From Paenibacillus plantarum (GTDB lineage Bacteria > Bacillota > Bacilli > Paenibacillales > NBRC-103111), in NCBI RefSeq assembly GCF_013141695.1, contig NZ_WHNY01000004.1, positions 186,001 through 250,000 of the forward strand: a stretch of 64,000 nt of DNA, in the 5' to 3' direction. Positions 35,818-43,339 of this stretch are shown here, one piece after another (position 1 is the first letter of the stretch; every line of letters begins with the position of its first letter). The notes beneath the pieces were generated by a model. The model did no database searches, was not told the origin of the DNA, and saw nothing but the letters and a program-made list of their open reading frames with translations. A program made the position numbers and the translations under genes.

Positions 35818-37230
35818 CTAAAAAGCACATACATTAAAACGATTACCGTCAGGGTCGTAGAAGTGGAATTTAACATACCCTCGCTGAACGAACCCGCCTA
35901 AATCACCTGTCAGAACTCCATTGTTTCGGAGGAATTGATGGTAGTCAAAGAAAGCATCCCTGTTTTCAATGAAGCAGCGTGGTCGAATGGTACCATCTAT
36001 ATTGCCTTGGAACGAATCGGATGGAAGCTGTTCCAAGATCCAGGTACGCACTTTGTCTGGTTTATGATTCACGCCAAGGGTAAACTGAGCGTAGCCTTTG
36101 TCTGGGTACACCGCAACCAGTCTCAATCCCACGAAACGTTGGTACCATTCCATTGCATGTTCTAGATTTTTTACACCGATTCTGATTTCAGAGTCGTGAA
36201 ACCCATCTACAAGCATCTTCGGATCTTCATGAATGGTTAATCTTGCCCCTTCCAATGTGCACCAAATATCGAAAAACCGCCGGGAATCCAGACCGGTCAT
36301 CATTTCAGATGCTCGAATCCCGTCTTGCTTAAATTTGGAATAAGCCATTTCGATATCCTGCGTCTTCCAACACCATCTTACGGTGGGGTCGACGGTACCG
36401 CGCTCTGCGTAATGATATGGCAATCGCTCCCTCGTAATAACAGACTCCAACCAAACACCACTTCCCATATGAGTCATTTTTCCTTCCGAAACTCGCGGAT
36501 CCGGTTTCCAGCTTTCTTTTTGCTCAACCCTCCAACCCAAATGGGACTCGTACCACCGGGTCGCTTCCTCATGGCCATCCCACAGCACATCGATATCGGC
36601 TCCATCGTACACAATACATGGGACGTTGTCGCATGGTTGAATCGGAGGACCGTCTTCGGCATCCTCTCCTTGATCTGCGGGAGATACCGGCTCCCCTTCT
36701 AACACTTTAGGGCGGATCGGAAACCAAACTTCAACTTTTGAATGAGTATCTAAGATGCCCCTAAATTGAGGCCCATGATATTGGATCGCATAGCGGCCCG
36801 CATTGTCATAGTCTGATTTCGGTATCCATTCTCGATACACATACGAGTAAAGACTTACGGGGACAATGCCACTACAAGTCACTACCGCGTAAAGCATCGC
36901 AGGGTATTCGCGCATAAGGAGACCGGATGGAGGCTGACTGGCTGAGCTGACCTCAACCCCTGCTATCCAAGTAAAAAAATCGCTGTCATAGGATTCCTCG
37001 GACATATCCAATATGCCGTAGAAAGCTTGCTTATTTACTCGATCCGAAATCAGATTCACGCGCGTTGCCATAAAATCAAACATCAAACTGGGGACAATCT
37101 GTTCTTTGGCCTGCTGAGCGTTTGAGGTTCTCACAGCCTGGCCAACAATGTGAATTGGAGGTTTTAATTCAATTCGAATGTCGTAGACGATGTTTTCTTG
37201 CTTCCCTCGTTCTTCTTTTGCCTTTTTCAT
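35818..37230 (-). CDS. Fusion of GyrI-like effector-binding domain with two glyoxalase/VOC domains
   Basis: 470 residues. About 20-190 is a GyrI/AraC-effector-binding domain (ELKPPIHIVGQAVRTSN ... VYREWIPKSDYDNAG, KVEVWFPI). Residues about 215-335 and 345-470 are two VOC modules (VLWDGHEEATRWYESHLGWRV; EIRIGVKNLEHAMEWYQRFVG ... VKFHFYDPDGNRFNVCAF). The second keeps the usual E/H spacing; the first has a less clear metal site. Possible roles are small-molecule binding, antibiotic sequestration or lyase activity. The gene upstream on the same strand is an AraC regulator with its own GyrI domain, so the pair probably handles the same compound. ATG preceded by a weak GGGATGAGG. Confidence 0.75.
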   Translation of the reverse strand: MKKAKEERGKQENIVYDIRIELKPPIHIVGQAVRTSNAQQAKEQIVPSLMFDFMATRVNLISDRVNKQAFYGILDMSEESYDSDFFTWIAGVEVSSASQPPSGLLMREYPAMLYAVVTCSGIVPVSLYSYVYREWIPKSDYDNAGRYAIQYHGPQFRGILDTHSKVEVWFPIRPKVLEGEPVSPADQGEDAEDGPPIQPCDNVPCIVYDGADIDVLWDGHEEATRWYESHLGWRVEQKESWKPDPRVSEGKMTHMGSGVWLESVITRERLPYHYAERGTVDPTVRWCWKTQDIEMAYSKFKQDGIRASEMMTGLDSRRFFDIWCTLEGARLTIHEDPKMLVDGFHDSEIRIGVKNLEHAMEWYQRFVGLRLVAVYPDKGYAQFTLGVNHKPDKVRTWILEQLPSDSFQGNIDGTIRPRCFIENRDAFFDYHQFLRNNGVLTGDLGGFVQRGYVKFHFYDPDGNRFNVCAF

Positions 37231-37309
37231 TTCCTCATCCCTTTCTAATACAAGTTGCTTTTGATTATAAAATAATTTTGAAAGGGGGATTTAACAATAT
37301 TTGCGATTT

Positions 37310-38383
37310 TTAAAAAATAGCATTCGTTCGTACGGGAATATAAAGGTCGAACACTTGGCGATTATAGGGGTCTTGCTTTGGAGAGTGAACGTAAATTTCC
37401 ATGGTTGGCCGTCCCAAATCCCAATAATATCCACTATGCGGGAGCCACTCCTGTACGACAAGCTCCCATAGAAACGAAGAGATCGTCGGTATTTGCGCTA
37501 TTGAGAGAAGGACGTATTTGCCGCCGGGAATTATTTTGCTCTCTACGTGCTGCGGTAATTTCCTTAGTTTTCCCTCAATCGTCATACAGACTTCAAATCT
37601 ACACTTGTCATGCGCAGTTATATGTGGATCATCATATGACAAGGCAATCATTTTGGAGCTGCGGGATACGTAACCATGGCGCGCGGCTTCACGGTAAAGG
37701 GTTGAAAAAAGATTTGCCATGGAAATGTTCAATTGATCCAAAAAAGCTCCCTGATGCCGATAGTAAATTACTTGAACATCAGGAATATGCGTAATGGTCG
37801 TCTCCTGCACCTTAACTCGTGCCCAGGCAATCACATCCTCGAGACCACGTACCGAATCTTTGCTTCCAGGCTCGGTCATGCGATGTCGGAAGCGCTCCAC
37901 AGCGAACGAATCGACAGTTCGTGAAGACATCCGATAACGCTCGCGATATTTGGAAGGCGATATTCCCCTTAGCTGCTTGAACGTACGGGAAAAGCTGGCC
38001 AAGGAGTTGAAACCACACTCTTCAGCGATATGGGTTACAGAAGAATCATCAAAAATTAACCTTCTTGCAGCCATATTGATGCGGACCCTCCTGATATAAT
38101 CATAAAGCGTCTCTTGAACGATATTTTTAAATATCCGATGAAAATAATGGGGAGTAAGTCTAGTCAGATTGCCTAAGGCATGGAGGCTGAGGTCTTCCCA
38201 AGGATGATGGTGAATATATTCAATCACCGTTTGAATGTCTGCGAGGATTCGAGCCTTTTGATGAGTCAAGCAGTAATACCACCTTTGACCCGAAATTGAG
38301 GTTTCTGAAGCCTCAAAATGTGTACAACCATTTAAAAGCTGAAACAATCCAATGATACCATATATCGCCTGAGCTAAATACAA
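37310..38383 (-). CDS. AraC-family regulator with GyrI-like effector-binding domain
   Basis: 357 residues if the TTG at 38383 is used (weak GTGGAATAAA before it; a start further in would still keep the DNA-binding domain). AraC HTH about 45-145 (LSLHALGNLTRLTPHYFHRI ... VTHIAEECGFNSLASFSRTF). Residues about 195-357 are a GyrI-like ligand domain (VQVIYYRHQGAF ... VVQEWLPHSGYYWDLGRPTM, FDLYIPV), as in Rob/SoxS-type multidrug sensors. It is 79 bp upstream of the GyrI/VOC fusion, probably its regulator. Confidence 0.83.
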   Translation of the reverse strand: MYLAQAIYGIIGLFQLLNGCTHFEASETSISGQRWYYCLTHQKARILADIQTVIEYIHHHPWEDLSLHALGNLTRLTPHYFHRIFKNIVQETLYDYIRRVRINMAARRLIFDDSSVTHIAEECGFNSLASFSRTFKQLRGISPSKYRERYRMSSRTVDSFAVERFRHRMTEPGSKDSVRGLEDVIAWARVKVQETTITHIPDVQVIYYRHQGAFLDQLNISMANLFSTLYREAARHGYVSRSSKMIALSYDDPHITAHDKCRFEVCMTIEGKLRKLPQHVESKIIPGGKYVLLSIAQIPTISSFLWELVVQEWLPHSGYYWDLGRPTMEIYVHSPKQDPYNRQVFDLYIPVRTNAIF

Positions 38384-38394
38384 TTTATTCCACT

Positions 38395-38507
38395 AAACTA
38401 CCCGATAACTTAATGAGGCTGTCACTCTTTTGAACTGCACCTCAATTGTTAGTTGTGTCTAACAATTGGGATGCAGTTCAATAGCGCGGCAGCCTTAAGA
38501 TCCGTTC
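38395..38507. repeat. Intergenic hairpin element with long stem
   Basis: Left flank CTACCCGATAACTTAATGA, then a long imperfect stem (TGAACTGCACCTCAATTGTTA/TAACAATTGGGATGCAGTTCA written as two arms around GTTGTGTC), then GCGGCAGCC. Another member of the island's family by flank, with a unique hairpin; lies between the AraC gene start and the UPF0158 stop, where it would terminate the latter. Confidence 0.5.
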
Positions 38508-38984
38508 TTAATCCTGGATTTCTAAGTTGTGCTCCTTACACCATTCAATTACTAATTGCTTTATTTTACTATCTTTGTATGTGTACCATTGACTATCAAC
38601 GCCAAGTTCTACTATCTTATCTTTAAATCTTCGAAAAGCTCCTCTTCCTTGAATGGTGTCATACAATACTTCTCTATTTTTTTGATCCTGATGACTAATA
38701 ATAAACTCCTCTATGATTTGATATTCATTGAAGTTGTTTCTTAATGTAAAGTCCAGGTAAACCCCGTCTTCATCCTCAGTTATGATGATAGCTTTCTCAA
38801 TATTTTCTCTTTGCCAGTCAGGAAACTTTTCAAGTGGTTCTTCATCTTCTGCAGCTCGCATTTCTTCTCTCATTAATGTAATAACTTCGCCTGTATTAGT
38901 GTTAATAAAAGTAAAAGTATCATCAATTTGAAGCTCAATCTCACTTATTAGATCCTCCAATTTTACTGGTTTGTTATTCTTCAA
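38508..38984 (-). CDS. UPF0158 family protein
   Basis: 158 residues matching UPF0158: VKLEDLISEIELQIDDTFTF with NTNTGEVI, FPDWQRENIEKA, and the C-terminal GRGAFRRFKDKIVELGV...WYTYKDSKIKQLVIEWCKEH. Cytoplasmic, acidic, function of the family unknown. Followed by a small unrecognised gene 70 bp upstream on the same strand; probably one unit. Confidence 0.85.
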   Translation of the reverse strand: MKNNKPVKLEDLISEIELQIDDTFTFINTNTGEVITLMREEMRAAEDEEPLEKFPDWQRENIEKAIIITEDEDGVYLDFTLRNNFNEYQIIEEFIISHQDQKNREVLYDTIQGRGAFRRFKDKIVELGVDSQWYTYKDSKIKQLVIEWCKEHNLEIQD

Positions 38985-39054
38985 TTGTTTTGCCCCTTTC
39001 GATATATATAAACATCATGTCCAAAAAAACAATTGAAGCTACCTATCAGCAGCC

Positions 39055-39480
39055 TCAATCATGTAAGATGGATAATCCAAATTTCGTCATCAAACTATCG
39101 TTCCCGTTAGTGCAAGGATGAACAATTCCAACTTGGTATTCATCTTCATAAATAAGTATGCCAGGAAGCTCTTTGGAAATGGACTTAATTATTTCGACGT
39201 TATATTTCTTGGCAATATTAATGAAGGGCTCCAAGTGGATTATCATCTCTGGGGTCTTATTACCATCCTTAAACCATGTTACTGCATTCACTGAATTGTT
39301 GTCATCGTAGAAGGGTGGATTGGGCAAATTCTGCTCGAACCATTCTTTGGTGTCTAGGTAAAGCTTGCTGTCACTTTCCGTAAGCTTATCATCTCGAAAT
39401 AAGTGATAAATAACAACAAAGATGCCATAAGGTTGTTTAGTCTTAGGACTAGAATAATTACCATGAAATCTAATGTACAA
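39055..39480 (-). CDS. Hypothetical protein
   Basis: 141 residues, soluble: YIRFHGNYSSPKTKQPYGIF, a helical stretch, DNNSVNAVTWFKDGNKTPEM and LEPFINIAKKYNVEIIKSIS, ending VGIVHPCTNGNDSLMTKFGL. Not recognised; resembles small orphan proteins found next to UPF0158-like genes. ATG behind GGAGGAGA. Confidence 0.6.
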   Translation of the reverse strand: MYIRFHGNYSSPKTKQPYGIFVVIYHLFRDDKLTESDSKLYLDTKEWFEQNLPNPPFYDDNNSVNAVTWFKDGNKTPEMIIHLEPFINIAKKYNVEIIKSISKELPGILIYEDEYQVGIVHPCTNGNDSLMTKFGLSILHD

Positions 39481-39513
39481 AAATCTCTCCTCCTTAAATT
39501 ACGTCGTTCGTAA

Positions 39514-39551
39514 ACAAAAAAACGCGCTAGACCCCATGGGTCCTGCGCGTT
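39514..39551 (-). terminator. Terminator of the small-peptide unit
   Basis: Stem AACGCGC/GCGCGTT enclosing a second stem GGACCC/GGGTC, followed on the minus strand by seven T. A second hairpin (GGATGGG/CCCATCC, about 39563-39591) stands just before it. Both are upstream of the 39055 gene and downstream of the 15-residue frame at 39612. Confidence 0.75.
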
Positions 39552-39611
39552 TTATATCGCAGGATGGGAAGCGCGAAGTGCGTTAACCCATCCCTAATCT
39601 TTAGGAATGTA

Positions 39612-39659
39612 TTAACGCCTCTCATGATGATGAAGTTGTTTCAAAATCGAAATATACAT
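39612..39659 (-). CDS. Putative 15-residue peptide (leader or small-peptide gene)
   Basis: ATG 39659 encodes YISILKQLHHHERR after the methionine, then TAA. A strong AGAGGTGGGG ribosome-binding site precedes it, a good sigma-A promoter lies upstream (39690-39718), and two hairpins with a T-run follow (39514-39591). The complete set of signals around so short a frame suggests a real transcript, either a leader peptide whose gene is lost, a regulatory RNA, or a stand-alone peptide. His-rich and basic. No downstream gene is under its control as far as I can see. Confidence 0.35.
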   Translation of the reverse strand: MYISILKQLHHHERR

Positions 39660-39689
39660 TTAATTACCCCACCTCTTATTATTATGGTA

Positions 39690-39718
39690 ATAATAACCAT
39701 TATGCTGTATTGCTTCAA
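39690..39718 (-). promoter_or_regulatory. Sigma-A-like promoter of the small-peptide unit
   Basis: Minus strand: TTGAAG (39713-39718), 17-base spacer, TATTAT (39690-39695). The -10 lies inside a palindrome TTATTAT...ATAATAA, a possible operator. Confidence 0.5.
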
Positions 39719-39719
39719 T

Positions 39720-40057
39720 ACTTAAATTTTTCTGTCCGATAGTGCAATTACGAGCTGCTGCGGGCAGTCGTTGTGTTGAACTCTCGTTCCTGATTAGGTT
39801 AACCATCAAGCTGGACTCCATCATCGGGTAGATAACTTGTTAACCCCAGTATAACTTTAAATGCTTTTAGCAGTTTGGCCGTTTTTTTGAATCCTTGTTT
39901 GGAGTCCCAAATGAAAACCGTTTTACCAACCCATAATCACTTACTCGTTCCGTCCTAATGTTCAATTTGCAGCCCCATCCTAACCTACATTTAGTTAAAT
40001 TAATACTACTACGATTGCTGACGTAAACTGAGGAAAGTATCCGTATATTCGAACTCT
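39720..40057. other. Gap without recognised gene
   Basis: About 340 bases. It contains a diverged partial hairpin element (GAGCTGCTGCGGGCAG with CTCGTTCCTGATTAGG, 39750-39800). One minus-strand frame (KTVFIWDSKQGFKKTAKLL, about 39795-39930) looks mildly protein-like but has no start signals and was not called. Confidence 0.3.
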
Positions 40058-40135
40058 CCTGCCCTTTCGTTGAGCTAAGGCTGCCGATACTGTCAGCAGC
40101 CACATCTTAGTTCATTGAAAGACGATAAATCGTCA
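40058..40135. repeat. Intergenic hairpin element
   Basis: Left flank CTGCCCTTTCGTTGAGC, stem GGCTGC/GCAGCC, right part CATCTTAGTTCATTG (diverged). Located upstream of the DUF420 gene promoter. Confidence 0.5.
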
Positions 40136-40168
40136 ATAAGATTTTGCTAATTTGACATTAACGTCTGA

Positions 40169-40196
40169 TTGCTGTCGAACAAAACCCGTTTATAAT
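40169..40196 (+). promoter_or_regulatory. Sigma-A-like promoter of the DUF420 gene
   Basis: TTGCTG (40169-40174), 16-base spacer, TATAAT (40191-40196), 43 bp upstream of the ATG; a separate TTGACA at 40152 is too far from the -10 to pair with it. Confidence 0.45.
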
Positions 40197-40238
40197 GAAA
40201 CCATTACCATGTGATAGGAAAGGAGATCTTCGGATTAA

Positions 40239-40796
40239 ATGAGCGAAAACTACCATACACCAAGGCAAGCTAGCAACAAAAATTATACGGTTGCCATCGT
40301 CACCATCTCATTGGTCGCAAATATCGTTATTTTACTACTGTTTTTCTCACCGATTGGCTACAAGGGGGAAATCAATTTCGACCTTACCATCTTTCCAAGA
40401 ATCAATGGGCTGTTGAACAGCTTCACCTTCATCTTCCTGCTAGCCGCTTTGATCGCAATCCTAAGGAAAAACATAAAACTTCACAAAGGGTTCATTCTCG
40501 CGGCCTTCTCTTCTACACTGCTGTTCCTTGTCTCCTACTTAACGTTCCATTACATGTCTTTGGAGACGGCGAGGTTCGGTGGTGAAGGTATTATCCGGCC
40601 GATTTATTTCTTCATTCTGATCTCTCACAGCATTCTGGCCGCTATCATCGTACCGCTCGCCCTGTTCGCACTCGTATGGGGATGGACTAACCAGTTGCAT
40701 AAACATCGTAGAATTGCCCGCTGGACGATGCCGATCTGGCTATATGTCAGCTTAACCGGAGTTGTCGTGTTTGTATTGATGGAACCGTATTATTAA
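40239..40796 (+). CDS. DUF420 (YozB/CtaM-like) membrane protein
   Basis: 185 residues with five predicted spans and the DUF420 hallmarks: FPRINGLLNSFTFIFLLAAL, KLHKGFILAAF, VSYLTFHY, the second-half HSILAAIIVPLALFAL and HRRIARWTMPIWLYVSLTGV with conserved His residues. The family is linked to heme-copper oxidase assembly (CtaM), probably in metal or heme handling. ATG behind AAAGGAGATC. Monocistronic, on the opposite strand to its neighbours. Confidence 0.87.
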   Translation: MSENYHTPRQASNKNYTVAIVTISLVANIVILLLFFSPIGYKGEINFDLTIFPRINGLLNSFTFIFLLAALIAILRKNIKLHKGFILAAFSSTLLFLVSYLTFHYMSLETARFGGEGIIRPIYFFILISHSILAAIIVPLALFALVWGWTNQLHKHRRIARWTMPIWLYVSLTGVVVFVLMEPYY

Positions 40797-41420
40797 GGGG
40801 AATCGAATGGCCTCATCCTTAAAATTATTATTTTAGAGCGAAGAAGCTAATTTTAAAGCAAGTTCGTATGCTAAACTTATCCGTTAGTTCAACGCTTTAG
40901 AGCAGCAAATATTCTTAACTTAGTAAAACAATTTGCTTTAAGAATATTTTTATTAATCTCTTGTAATGTTTCAATTAATTCCTTGGATTTTGAAATAAGT
41001 TCATTTTCAAAATATTCCCAGGACTGTAAAGGCAGTATGTATACTCACAAATATCAAGTATATACACTATAGTTTAATCATTTTACGACATAAACAAGAA
41101 AGGTCAGCCTATGATACGCCGCTTCCTATGTATCACAGTGACATTTTAGAAAAAAAGGGCACAGACATTTCAGGGGAGATCATCTCTGTTGGCGGTTATA
41201 AGATTACAACGATTGGACTTATAAAAGTTCAGCAGGATTGACAAATGCGGAGGAAAATGCAGAAAATTATTAGTAAATATGCGAATAGCATGGGATCTAA
41301 GCAGATTCACGAAAATACTACCCAAGTACCCTGTCCGATTGGAAATGGCAGCCGGTTAATGCCGGCTGCCTCGTTGCAGTCTGTATTAAGTTATAGGTCT
41401 CCGATTATTTGAACAAACAA
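40797..41420. other. Gap with a gene remnant and element fragments
   Basis: 624 bases. A plus-strand frame 40999-41241 is open for 80 codons without a good start; its end (YDTPLPMYHSDILEKKGTDI, EIISVGGYKITTIGLIKV) looks protein-like but I cannot name it. The left-flank motif of the hairpin family appears at 40878 (TCCGTTAGTTCAACG). At 41347-41370 a perfect 9-bp hairpin GGCAGCCGG/CCGGCTGCC lies past the dehydrogenase stop and is probably its terminator, though without a T-run. Confidence 0.4.
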
Positions 41421-42419
41421 TCAAGTCATCAAGGCTAACCGAGCTTTGCTCACGCCGTGCTCGATCGGTTCTCCGTTAAAGTAACGATGCATATCCTCGA
41501 CTAAAGCTCTTCCGATTCTCATACGGGAAGATGGGTTCACACCTGCAATATGCGGCCTGACGAGCACATTCGGCAATCGGCGGAGCTCACTGCCCAGCGG
41601 CAATGGTTCTTGTTCAAATACGTCCAGTGCGGCAAAAAAACGGTTCGTTCGCAGTTCCCCAATCAATGCTTCCTCATGAATGACGCTTCCTCGGGAGGTA
41701 TTAATTAGCAAGCAATCATCCTGAAGTAAGCGGAGCTCCTCTCGTCCGATCATGTGGTCGGTCTCGGGAATCATAGGCAGATGGAGAGAAACGATCTGTG
41801 CACGTGTCAGCACGTCATGCAAAGGCAGCAATTCCACGCCAAGTGCTGCGGCCTTTTCCGATTTCATATAAGGATCATAAGCGATAAATTTCACCTGGAA
41901 CGGCTGCAGCAAGCGAATGACCTCCTGAGCCACCATGCCAAGGGCGATAAAACCTACCGTTTTTCCTCGCAGCTCATCCGCTTCCATCGCGGGAGACTTC
42001 CAGCTCACATTCCCACGCATCGACTCATCCACAAGCTTAATTCGATGACCCACAGCGAGTATCAGAGCTACTATGGATTCTGCAACCGATTGCGCGATGG
42101 CATGACCTCCTGATAATACAGTTATTCCTCGATCAAAAGCTTCAGCCGCTATGACATGTTTCACGGAACCAGCCATATGAGCAACCAACTCAAGCTTAGT
42201 GGCTGACTCAAGCATCTCCTTTGTAATGGAGGAACTCCCCCACGTGGAAATGCAAGCGGAGGCATCCTCAAGATGGCTTTCTAATTCTTCTGCTGTGAAT
42301 GGACGGTCAAACGGGTTTACAACAAGCTCGCCTAACTGTTGTAATTTCTCCCATGCATCCGGCTCCAAAAAAGCAGACAACTCGTTTCGTTGTATCTGCA
42401 CAACAATTTTCCTAGTCAC
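41421..42419 (-). CDS. D-isomer-specific 2-hydroxyacid dehydrogenase
   Basis: 332 residues from GTG 42419 (GGAAGGGAG upstream), the normal family size; the frame's extension to 42692 overlaps the previous gene and is spurious. Two-domain fold with catalytic triad residues Arg in INTSRGSVIHEEAL, Glu in DVFEQEPLP and His in VRPHIAG. The nucleotide-binding loop reads VGFIALGMVAQEV where most members have G-x-G-x-x-G, so two glycines are replaced. It reduces a 2-oxoacid to a D-hydroxyacid, or the reverse, with NAD(P)H. Last gene of the minus-strand cluster after the isomerase; the substrate is probably a product of the cluster's sugar or amide chemistry. Confidence 0.87.
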   Translation of the reverse strand: MTRKIVVQIQRNELSAFLEPDAWEKLQQLGELVVNPFDRPFTAEELESHLEDASACISTWGSSSITKEMLESATKLELVAHMAGSVKHVIAAEAFDRGITVLSGGHAIAQSVAESIVALILAVGHRIKLVDESMRGNVSWKSPAMEADELRGKTVGFIALGMVAQEVIRLLQPFQVKFIAYDPYMKSEKAAALGVELLPLHDVLTRAQIVSLHLPMIPETDHMIGREELRLLQDDCLLINTSRGSVIHEEALIGELRTNRFFAALDVFEQEPLPLGSELRRLPNVLVRPHIAGVNPSSRMRIGRALVEDMHRYFNGEPIEHGVSKARLALMT

Positions 42420-42514
42420 AGGCTCACTCCCTTCCTCTAACTGCCATATAAAGTTTGAAGCATGCATGCCTGAGCTTTCCACTCTCTGACCATTATCCCA
42501 AAGCTCATGCTTAT

Positions 42515-43306
42515 CTAAAAAAGTGACTTTGCATAACGAATATCTTCCCGAATCAGTCGATCTACTTCGGTTTCCTCCGTATACTCCGCAGTCAAACAGA
42601 CTACTCCCTCGTACTTTCGTTTTTTCAGATATGTCGCAACACGTTCCCAAGAAGCCATCCCTTGACGTCCGGAAGTAAAATGACGGTCCCATTGTGCTTG
42701 CTCCGCTTCCGGTCCGTTGCTGCGAGTATAGAAAACATTTTTGAGATTGACCATATGCAGATGTGACCAGACAATGTCCAAGCCAAATTCAGGCTGCTGT
42801 CCTGCCAAAGCATCATGGGAGCAATCCCAGACGGCACCTACATAATTAGGATTGAGACCTTGCAGTAAGTGCATCAGACCCGAAGAATCCGGAATAAAGT
42901 CACCGTAATGTTGCTGGACACCAACTTTAACTCCGTATTTCTCGCAGAGCAGGGACACGTCTTCTAAATTCTTACGAAGATTGGCAACGGATTGAAGATA
43001 GCCCGCCTCAGGTGAAATTACCGGCATAATTCGAATGCTAGGAATCCCGGCCTCTGCACAAGCCGAAAAAATTCGCTCATCCGTTTGACTTGCTACACTA
43101 AAAATGCGCAAGCCATGATCAGCGAAATAGGCGGCTAACTTCGGCAACCCTTTTTCCGCATCAGCTGGCTCCAGTTGGAATCCTTCTCGTAAGGGAAACT
43201 CTACACCGTCAAAGCCGCTCTCTTTCACGAACTTCACTAACTCTTGCACGGGAGTTGTTCTCCACGGTTTGGTAAAAACTGAAAATTGTACAGGTGACTG
43301 CGTCAT
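42515..43306 (-). CDS. Sugar phosphate isomerase/epimerase-like TIM barrel
   Basis: 263 residues from ATG 43306 (AAGGAG upstream; GTG 43315 is too close to it). AP-endonuclease-2-like barrel: FVKESGFDGVEFPLREGF, IRIMPVISPEAGYL, VGVQQHYGDFIPDSSGL, YVGAVWDCSHDAL and HLHMVNLKNV carry the metal-binding Glu/His/Asp positions, though the set is not fully canonical. Typical of sugar isomerases and inosose-type enzymes. Located 33 bp after the amidase gene. Confidence 0.85.
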   Translation of the reverse strand: MTQSPVQFSVFTKPWRTTPVQELVKFVKESGFDGVEFPLREGFQLEPADAEKGLPKLAAYFADHGLRIFSVASQTDERIFSACAEAGIPSIRIMPVISPEAGYLQSVANLRKNLEDVSLLCEKYGVKVGVQQHYGDFIPDSSGLMHLLQGLNPNYVGAVWDCSHDALAGQQPEFGLDIVWSHLHMVNLKNVFYTRSNGPEAEQAQWDRHFTSGRQGMASWERVATYLKKRKYEGVVCLTAEYTEETEVDRLIREDIRYAKSLF

Positions 43307-43339
43307 TTTTAACACTCCTTCATTGAGTTAAACATCTGC

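Noticed and set aside
37378..37794. 138-codon plus-strand frame opposite the AraC gene
   Set aside because: Antisense shadow of the AraC-GyrI gene.
39867..40103. 78-codon minus-strand frame
   Set aside because: Low-complexity, no ribosome-binding site, overlaps a hairpin element; not supported.
40152..40196. TTGACA with TATAAT as a promoter pair
   Set aside because: The spacing is far beyond 17 bases; the TTGCTG closer by is the plausible -35.
30424..41370. CRISPR array
   Set aside because: The repeats are 1-2 kb apart, separated by genes, with hairpins between the flanks; no regular repeat-spacer units and no cas genes.
42420..42692. N-terminal extension of the hydroxyacid dehydrogenase
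   Set aside because: It overlaps the isomerase gene out of frame and lacks family similarity; the GTG at 42419 gives the normal length.
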